This document shows positions 56,542 through 64,000 of a stretch of DNA of 64,000 nucleotides, in pieces (position 1 is the first letter of the stretch; every line of letters starts with the position of its first letter). Source of the DNA: Desarmillaria ectypa (taxonomy: Eukaryota > Basidiomycota > Agaricomycetes > Agaricales > Physalacriaceae). Below the pieces are notes generated by a model, which saw only the letters and a program-made list of their open reading frames with translations, did not search any database and was not told the origin of the DNA. The DNA lies in the NCBI GenBank assembly GCA_030407005.1, contig JAUDYN010000002.1:1860001-1924000 (forward strand), in the 5' to 3' direction. Both the position numbers and the translations under genes were made by a program.

Positions 56542-56825
56542 TTGATATAGACCCTGTGGCTGCAATACCAACTCTTCTGCATGTTGTTGACCTCAACGTC
56601 TTCTTGAGTACCATAGAATTTTCGAATCAAGCCTCCGTGAAGCATTACCAGTGCATCACTTCATAGTATGGCAGGACTACGAACAAATCACCTTCTGCGA
56701 AGAAGGTGCACAACAACAGGGCTATACAAGGTGAGAAGAACTAACGCCCTCGTGATGTGTCGGCAATCCCCCTCCTCCATTAATTGTTCGAAGTATGGGC
56801 GCCAACTCATTCTCTTACTCTCATC

Positions 56826-58328
56826 ATGCAAGTATCCGACCGTGTAGCCATCTTCTGGGACTTCGGTGCGTAATACTAGTGCATAGTACATGAGCGTTGA
56901 CTAAATTTTGAGTAGAGAATTGTTCTGCGCCCTCTGGTGCCTCGGGGTATGACCTTGCTAGTAGCATCCGAAACTGTGTGCAACAATTCGGTCCTATCAA
57001 GCTTTTCAAGGCATATGTAGATGTGTCGGAACAATCAGCAGGCCAACGAGGGTCATGTCTTCGCTCCGAGTTGCAACTGTCTGGTGTGTCAATGACTGAC
57101 ACGCCACACATGGGGAGAAAGAATGTCGCCGACCAGATGATCATTGGTGAGCACCTTTCAACATGCAGCTTGTCAAGTTTCTCACTGTGGATCAGTGGAC
57201 ATGCTTGCATATGCATTTGATAACCCGCAGCCCTCCACGACGATCGTGTTAATAACTGGAGACCGGGACTTTGCGTACGCGGTAGCCATTCTTCGTCTGC
57301 GCCAATTTCACGTCGTGGTGATCTCACCTTCAGTCCCGTCGCCGCACGCCAGTTTGACAGCTCATGCATCGATGTGTATAGACTGGAATACAGCAATCAT
57401 GCAGAATATAGGATTGGAGGCCTCGACTTCTCAGGCTATTCCACCAGATCGAACGAAAACAGAGTCACCTTCAACGAAAATAGATTCACCCCCAGCACAA
57501 ACAGAGTCACCCCCATGTCCTTCGAATTCTGTTTCTGCTGCCTGTCCACCGACACAGCCAGTGAATTTTGGCACTACCGATTCATCACAGCCGCCCCAAC
57601 CAAAGCCCCCCTCCGTTCCCACCAACCCACCAAAGCCTGTTCCCCTTGAAACTAATAATCGTTCTCGCTCTGCTGATCCTATTTGCAGAATTCAAACTCC
57701 TGATTCTATAGACAGTTATACTCCTGCACCGACTTATACTGCTCGTCTGTCACCAGTTACTCCGATTCCACTCCAGCCGTCTGACCAGGTGCCACAATCC
57801 AGCCTCCAACTGAACAGCAATCAAACCTACACGTCTTCTTCACAAACTCCTGGTGTCAATCATCTCCCAAGAGCACAGCCTGCTCGAAAACTATCGATGC
57901 CCGTACAGTTTCCTTCAATTGCGCCGGGATACATAGCCACGTCGCCCACTATGGCACCTCCCGCTGTATCGGGAATAGTGCCAGTTCCAGCGACCTTGCC
58001 CTCCAACTCCGCTCCCCTATATCCTCCAGTCCAGCCGCCCAAAATAGCCCCTCCCCCGCCCTGCAAGGTCGTTCCTGCACGGTTTTACGGTCTTGTGAAG
58101 CTTCTAGAGACTCATCGTCGGAACGGTGCACCTCGCCCTTTCCGCTCGATTATTGCGGTCGAACTGGTCCAGTTAGATAAAGCCGTTTACAAGAAAGCCG
58201 GAGTGGAGAAATTCAAACAATACGTGGCCCTAGCCGAGTCTGAGGGCGTTGTGGAACTTGGGGGAATGGAAGGAGGTGCCTGGATAGGCCTTCGTACAGA
58301 TTGGTATGGATGTGTCATGGGGCAATAG
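56826..58328 (+). CDS. NYN (PIN-like) domain protein with proline-rich linker and C-terminal LOTUS-like domain
   Basis: Start ATG 56826. The NYN domain reads RVAIFWDFE, then across an intron NCSAPSGASGYDLASSIRNC, QQFGPIKLFKAYVDVSEQSA, GRKNVADQMII, VDMLAYAFDN and TTIVLITGDRDFAYAVAILR; the acidic residues DFEN, ADQ and GDRDF form the metal site of PIN-like ribonucleases. A Pro/Ser/Gln-rich linker of roughly 200 residues includes short imperfect repeats (TESPSTKIDSPPAQTESPP). The C-terminal region VVPARFYGLVKLLETHRRNG, FRSIIAVELVQLDKAVYKKA and KFKQYVALAESEGVVELGGM resembles a winged-helix LOTUS/OST-HTH domain as in MARF1. Stop TAG 58326-58328. A ribonuclease-like role in RNA control is inferred; the C-terminal domain assignment is less certain than NYN. 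Confidence 0.8.
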
Positions 58329-58774
58329 AGCACTTGGCGTCCCAAGGTAGCCGTGGGATCGTTTATCTCACGGTACTAGTCGACGTTGTTCTTGTGTGTG
58401 TAAAGTTGACGATTTTCTGTATTATTAGGTGCGAGAGTGTTTTTTTATCTCTTGTCCTTCTACCAGGAGTACACTTCGGAAGTTCAGCAGTCAACCAATC
58501 AATCTTGGCTAATGTTTTACCAGATATTTACCGATGTATTATTAAATCTGTGTCTTAACAACCACCCGTTGAGCGGCTTTATGTTCCTGTGACTCACAGT
58601 TGATAGGATGGTGGGAACGACATGCCGGTGTGCGGGAATGTTTCTAGTCTCCTGGAACTTTACCTCCGGCCTGCGCATATCTGTGGTAAGGTGATCGCAT
58701 CCCTAAGCGCTATAAAAAACAGTGCCTCTCTTGATGAATGATTCCTCGCGTCGTATCAAACCCTCATCTCCAGC
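58329..58774. other. intergenic region, no gene seen
   Basis: About 450 bp between the NYN gene and the DOMON-b561 gene, in the same orientation. It holds the 3' UTR of one and the promoter of the other. A TATAAAAA word lies near 58711, about 64 bp before the next ATG. Confidence 0.45.
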
Positions 58775-60416
58775 ATGAACCGCACAATATCCCTGATTCT
58801 TCTATGGATTTATCTGTGGCTGACATTTTTGCGTCGGGTATACGCGCTTCACGGTGATTCAGCTTGTGGTAAATTCCTTTGTGTGAATGCCACAGTGTTC
58901 TCCGACACAGTCAGATGTGGGGCTTCTTTTACGCGAAAGTGCAAACGCCAGCTGACGACGGTTAACAGATGAATTGACGGCATTAGAACAGCCCCTGGGC
59001 TGGGTGGGACTGTACGTTGTGCTGCATCATCATCTCGCAAACAATAATGATTGATTTCGTGTGTTCCACACAGCGGTTTTGGCCGCCGAATGGCGGAGAC
59101 TCATATGGTCATATTGTGGTCCAACAGCGATGGCACTGTAACACTTTCACAAAGATATGCGGTCGGACATAGCCAGCCTCGTATTGTGACAAATCCGCCA
59201 CGACTCGCAACACTTCAGCTTCAGGTCCCAAGTGATTCCGCAGTGGGTTTACTCGAGCTTCTGATTTTCATTGCACCATCACTGACTTCAATGATAGTGG
59301 CGTCCCATTAATTCGACTACATTCGCCTTCGAAATTGAGAGAGGAACGGGTCCGTATTCTGGAAAAAACGATTCAATGGAGCGCTTCATCTGGGCATACT
59401 CGCAAACGAATCCTGAATCTTCTGACCCTGAAGTTGATATCACTTTCCACTATGCCGCTGGCTTCTTGACGCTCGATTTAATGAAGGAGCTGGCGGAGAT
59501 GGAGTCTCCAAGCCCACCTCCTCCGGAGTTGGACAGCTCAAACGGTGGTTCCACAAGTATCTCACCGAGCCACGAAAGAGTTGTGATCGCTCATGGTGTG
59601 ATGGTGTCCATTGGCTTCCTGTTTTTCCTACCCATTGGCTCTCTTGTTGCGCGCTGGAGTAGGACCTTTACACCGAATTGGTTCAAGGCCCACTATGCTA
59701 TCAATTTTTGGCTCGCCCTGCCAGTTATAGTCATTGGTTGGATACTTGGTCCGGTCGCCGTTTTCGACGCGCAAGCTACTCACTTTTTGGATTCACATCA
59801 GGTGAAAATCAATGCATCTGCTCGTGTACATGTGCGGTCCTCACCCCTGTCGTCAGATTGGCGGTGCATTGTTGCTCCTCCTCTACTTTTTGCAGGTAGC
59901 TCTAGGACGGTATATCCACAACCGCAAAGGACTATCTACTCTAAGACATCCCCCTTCTAATGTATTACACGCGATCCTAGGATTGACATTACTGTGCCTG
60001 GCCTTTTTCCAGGCAAGTGCTTATGTTCTAGGCTTCCGTAGGTAAATAGATAAACATTCCCTTTCTAGGTGCGAAGCGGGTTTCACGAATGGAAGACTAT
60101 AAACGGTAGAACCGCCGTACCAACGTGGATCCATACTCTATGGTCGTTCTGGGCATTGGTGAGAGCAGCAATGATCTTTTTTCTTTGATTGATGTCTTAC
60201 ATGAACTGTCAGGCTGTATTTATAGCTTATTTACTCGGTCTCGCGTTACTCAAACGCCAATTTCAGCAAGAAAAACTAGGAGTCGTCACCAACCAATACA
60301 TAGCGCTGGATAACGAAGTTCACCTATTACCGGATCCCTCTCATCCTGCCGATCGTCGCTTAGACGCGTACGAAGGGAACTCATTAAAGGATCTTGAGAG
60401 CACGCCGTTCTTGTAA
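58775..60416 (+). CDS. DOMON / cytochrome b561 membrane oxidoreductase
   Basis: A haem membrane protein with an extracytoplasmic DOMON (CDH-like cytochrome) domain. ATG 58775 begins a signal peptide, MNRTISLILLWIYLWLTFLR. DOMON region: GWVGLGFGRRMAETHMVILW, SDGTVTLSQRYAVGHSQPRI and ERFIWAYSQTNPESSDPEVD. The b561 part has five helices: ERVVIAHGVMVSIGFLFFLP, AHYAINFWLALPVIVIGWIL, HQIGGALLLLLYFLQVALGR, NVLHAILGLTLLCLAFFQ and IHTLWSFWALAVFIAYLLGL, with haem-ligand histidines in IAHG, DSHQ and VLHA plus HEW. An intron at 60013-60068 uses a GC donor (CAG|GCAAGT). The acidic tail ends ESTPFL, stop TAA 60414-60416. The likely role is electron transfer across the membrane, for example in iron or lignocellulose metabolism; the substrate is not evident. 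Confidence 0.88.
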
Positions 60417-60754
60417 AGTAATAATATCACATTTTACACTTATACGGTGATACAAATAAATATATAAAGGACGAGGAAAACATTGTAAATGAAGGTATAT
60501 GTGATGAGGGTATGAAAGAGTGTACAGTTTTGTAAGTCGAATAATCATGAGAACCCAAGTAACAGAATAATATCACGCAGAGTCCGTTCTACGTGAGGTA
60601 CACCGTGCTGTATTGCAGATGCATTGCACGTGTCTGCATAGACAACGCAGAAGCGCCATGCAAGATGCATGCGGTCTGCATAAGGGACACGGGGCCAGAA
60701 GGGCAGCAGGCAGACGGATGAAAGAATGGCTATTAATCAGCCCACGATCCCTCC
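60417..60754. other. convergent intergenic region
   Basis: About 340 bp between the stops of the b561 and EST1/SMG6 genes. It should contain both 3' UTRs and poly(A) sites; AATAAATA occurs at 60455-60462. No gene seen. TGCAT-type words recur between 60617 and 60680 but form no clear repeat. Confidence 0.45.
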
Positions 60755-63700
60755 TTATACGCCTTTTGAAAGAATCGACGCGAGATCCCTTTCGCTTGCA
60801 GCTGGTAGTTGACGCGAACGTGCTTTAAGCCGCACTGCGTTAACCATTATTAATCAATCGCGATACAAACAGGATAGAAGAGGTGCTTACAATTGCGGTC
60901 CAAGCTCAAGAGAACCACCTTGACAGGGTTGATTATATTTCTGTCTATAGCATCGCGCCTCAAAAGAGCCGATCGATCCACCCAATGCTCATCATGCCAA
61001 ATGGCCGCTTTCAGGATAAGGTCGTCCATATTTCGATCAGAAGTGCCGTTCGTGAAGTCGACCTCCTCCGTGCGCACATTCAGGGTAGTCAGGTAATTGC
61101 CTTTGGAAGTTTGGACTTTCAACGACGTAGAGTGGGTTCGTATGTGGGAAGATATGTAAGCCATCGCACTTTGCGCTGCCTCACCCAACTGTAATGGATT
61201 CGAGGATAGGCCATCGAGTTCCATGATGACTGGGAGTGGAACAACCACCGTCCATCGCAAACTCTCAACAATCGATGCAAACATCAAAAGCGAAGAAAGT
61301 AATATGTTGGTATCCACAACTAGAACCGTGTATCCGGCCAACACTGGGAGAGGTGGGCGAGTGTCGATATTTTTGCGACATTTGCGACGAGACGACGAAA
61401 TAGGCATGAGGGTTGCCTGACCGGAGTGGAGCAGGCTTTGAAGATATCTTCGCCTTGCCTTGACAGCAATCAGTAAAAGACAAGAAAGCGCAGGAAAAGA
61501 GTCGCTTTACCTTCAACGCCTTCACTGCATCAGTGTCATTTTCATCATCGCTTTCGCTTTCTTCGGACACATCCATTGGACCGTCGTCGATATCCATGGA
61601 GTCATCAACCCATCGATTGCCCATGCGTCTGCGTTCTTCCGCTTCCCTCTCGCGTGCATCTTCCTCCCTCCATCGCACAACCTTCTCCGCAAGCTTTCCT
61701 TCAACTCTCCACTCGCGTGTTCCTTGGACCCAAGTGAACCCGTCCACAACGCTGGCTATTCCCACAGCACAACGAATGATGCGTACCCATCGCTTGCCGA
61801 TGTCGCTGCTCTTTCTCTCGCCTGAGTCATCGTTGTCATCATCCTCGATCTGGCCATCCGTCATTTCTTGTGCTTCTGCTTCATTGAGTACTTCAAGTTC
61901 TGCTTTTCGGTCCTCACCGCTCTTCCAGAAACCTCGCTCATAGACCTTGCGCGCTACCCACTCCATACCACGTAGACACCAGTCCTCTGCCAATGGAGGC
62001 GCACAGCCGTTTGTCACCATGGTCCATCGTTCAGTATCACGAGGTACGGGCTTATCCAAACCCTGCCTGGTCATGATGCTACGAGGTACGATGGCAAAGA
62101 ATTTGGCAAGTTCCTCCCATGGGATACTGCGTTCCAATACTTCTCGCGAAGCTTCGTGTTTGAGAATAGTAGCCAGGAACGTCAACACGACTGTAAGGTA
62201 TGGGTTCACTGTAGAACGTGCAAATGGGGAAATTTTCCGCATAGGCCGACGCAAGACATGGGATACCATGGTGAAGGTGATTTGAAGAGCAAGCTTGAAA
62301 GCATACGGGAGTTCTCCGGAGTCGGCCTCCATTTCTGAGAGCGCAGGAGAAACTTGGACTGTCGGCTCGTCGACATCCATTCTGTCTTCTGCAAGAAGTT
62401 CGCGCTTTGCCATAACACGCATGGCAGCAGCGGTTCCTGAGTCACGAGGGCCCACACCACCAATCCTTTTCAAAACACCACTGGGTTTGCCATACTCTAA
62501 TATGGAACCGATATTAATTGCGGCCATCATCATCCACTCGCGGTCTTCAGCGCCTTCTATTTCCAGGCGTTCAACGAACCGTGCGAGAGTCGGCTGGAAA
62601 TCATCGAGTTGGATGTTGGTGAAAAGCATGCCATGCAGCAGGACGAATAGGTCAGGCACACGAGCATCTGGAAGGGATCGTCGGGCCTGAGCTGCGGCAG
62701 ACCAGATAGGAAGAACAGATTCGCGTGATGTCATGAAAGGGTGAAGGGTAGTCATGCTAAGAGGAAAAAAACTGAGAATTTTTTTTACAAGACAATCCGA
62801 ACCAACTCACCTCTTGACAAAATGATAAACACCTCTCAACTCTTCACCTTCGACTTCTCTGCTTAACAAACCCAGGTGGTGATGGAGTTTACCAGTCCCA
62901 GGTTGATCGGTCAGTCCGGTGCCATACCAATCCCGGGCAATCCCTCGCCATCGCTCCTTTTCAGGTTCGACGTCCAGTAGCCGCGCCGCAGCCAGCCCAA
63001 CGCTGGGCGATGGAGAGTCGTCGATCCTAGCTGCGGGTGCGTCACTGATGGATTTAGCCCCGTCTGGGACGGGAGGCGCCAGGCCGTCTGAAGAGGGCGT
63101 GCTCGCTGTCCGAACAACTTCCGACACATTGGCGGCCGTGAGCGACCCCCCACTGTTTGTAATTCCAGTGACCATTGCTGCGACGGCCATTCGATACCGT
63201 GCAAGATCACCTAGGGCCTCCAACCACCCGCTCTTGAAGGTGCTGAGGGTAGGTTCTTCTAAGAGGCCTGTGTAGAACGTGTAAGCGTAATAAATGAAGT
63301 CTTGGAGATGCTCCATGGCTAGTGGAGAAGTAAAAGAGGAGCGCCGAAGAGACTCTAGGAGCTTGTGAAACCCATAGGTCCACAGCCGCACAATAATGTT
63401 GTACTTGGTTGGAATATTGCGGAGGGAGGCAGGAACACTGGGAGCCAAGGAGATTTCGAGGAGATTATGAATGTTCTCGACCAGGCTACGAAGACGGACT
63501 GTCAGCACCTGAGGCGGGATACACAAGAGACGGCAAAAGTACCTCTTATGATCACTGATCTTCTTCTTCCATTTCTCCTTCTCGAGGTCTTCGTTCTCAA
63601 CTTCTTTACCTTTCAACAATATCCTACTACTATCCTCGTTCTCTTCAAGGTCATCCTGATTCACCTTGGATTCGAGGCTGGTAATTGTCCTGTATAGCTT

Positions 63701-64000
63701 TTTGAGCTGCACAGCAAAAACATTGGTGCCTTGCTCCTCGGCCGACTTGCGTTGGCCTTCAAACAGCGCAGAGGATGCGGATGAGCCGTCGGTTGTAGAA
63801 GACAATGTGAAGCTGGATGAGGTCTGGGAAGCAGCATATGACGAGGTAGAAGAAGCAGATATGTAGTCTCCGGACGACTTTGGGGTAGGAGGAGGGCGAC
63901 CTGGGGTCCTAGCAAGGACTGAGAAACGTACTGGATCATCTTTACGATGATTGAAGAGCTGCCTGGCAGCGGCTTCTCTTGGACCGTTCCGAGAGGCATA
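60755..64000 (-). CDS. EST1: EST1/SMG6-like protein with PIN nuclease domain, N-terminus cut by the window edge
   Basis: Related to SMG6/EST1A, the nonsense-mediated decay endonuclease and telomerase-associated family. The frame is already open at 64000 (YASRNGPREAAARQLFNH), so the start lies beyond the window. The EST1 N-terminal helical domain follows (VQLKKLYRTITSLESKVNQD; DHKRYFCRLLCIPPQVLTVR), then EHLQDFIYYAYTFYTGLLEE, LEALGDLARYRMAVAAMVTG and GKLHHHLGLLSREVEGEELR; then the TPR/EST1-binding region (SRESVLPIWSAAAQARRSLP; VLLHGMLFTNIQLDDFQPTL). The C-terminal PIN domain reads YTVLVVDTNILLSSLLMFAS, VVVPLPVIMELDGLSSNPLQ, SDRNMDDLILKAAIWHDEHW and VKVVLLSLDRN, joined to LRLKARSRQLPAASERDLAS and the stop at 60757-60755. 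Asp residues needed for nuclease activity are present, which favours SMG6-type activity. Confidence 0.93.

Overview
This 64 kb window is a gene-dense stretch of a nuclear fungal genome, most likely a mushroom-forming basidiomycete (Agaricomycetes). The evidence is intergenic gaps of about 0.04-0.6 kb, genes cut by many 50-60 nt introns, a basidiomycete-type GDS1 winged-helix protein, an NYN/PIN-type protein with a proline-rich linker, a TmpA-like membrane reductase and a DOMON-cytochrome b561 protein. I saw no prokaryotic operons, CRISPR arrays, tRNA or rRNA genes and no convincing transposon. Gene models were assembled by hand by joining open frames across GT-AG (and a few GC-AG) introns and checking that conserved family motifs become continuous; exon ends are therefore predictions.

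Layout, left to right: a two-RRM Pumilio/PUF RNA-binding protein running off the left edge (1-3163, -); a gene-poor 3 kb stretch with one gene remnant; a GDS1-like winged-helix/APSES-like regulator (6426-9607, -); two linker histone H1 genes (9932-11014, - and 13969-15161, +) that flank a degenerate acyl-CoA-synthetase-like gene; TEL2 (15451-18720, +); the 24 kDa complex I subunit (18842-19832, +) convergent with a bestrophin-type anion channel (19936-21826, -); an unknown gene and a Red1/SYCP2-like meiotic axis candidate that start 37 bp apart in opposite directions; an M1 aminopeptidase with a cluster of micro-exons; the mRNA cap methyltransferase ABD1; and the NEDD4/RSP5 HECT ligase.

The right half holds an ORF of unknown function, an Atg38/NRBF2-like MIT protein, MOG1, NDC80, a gene-poor 1.6 kb stretch with two poly-C runs, a TmpA-like membrane oxidoreductase, a DEDDh exonuclease of the ERI1 type, CMS1, the spliceosome subunit SF3A1, a small Ser/Pro-rich protein, a tail-anchored UBE2J/Ubc6 E2 enzyme, the small mitoribosomal protein MRP10, an NYN protein, the DOMON-b561 protein and an EST1/SMG6 homologue that runs off the right edge.

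Most genes are housekeeping: RNA metabolism (PUF, ABD1, CMS1, SF3A1, ERI1-like, NYN, SMG6), ubiquitin (RSP5, UBC6), chromosome biology (H1 x2, TEL2, Red1-like, NDC80) and mitochondria (complex I, MRP10). They look like an ordinary mosaic, not a dedicated cluster. The most unusual signals are structural: a 4-nt exon, four GC-AG introns, terminal exons carrying little more than a stop codon, a 26-bp perfect T/A palindrome abutting a 3' splice site, a C24 tract just before a start codon, and a probable AMP-binding pseudoenzyme lying between two histone H1 genes.
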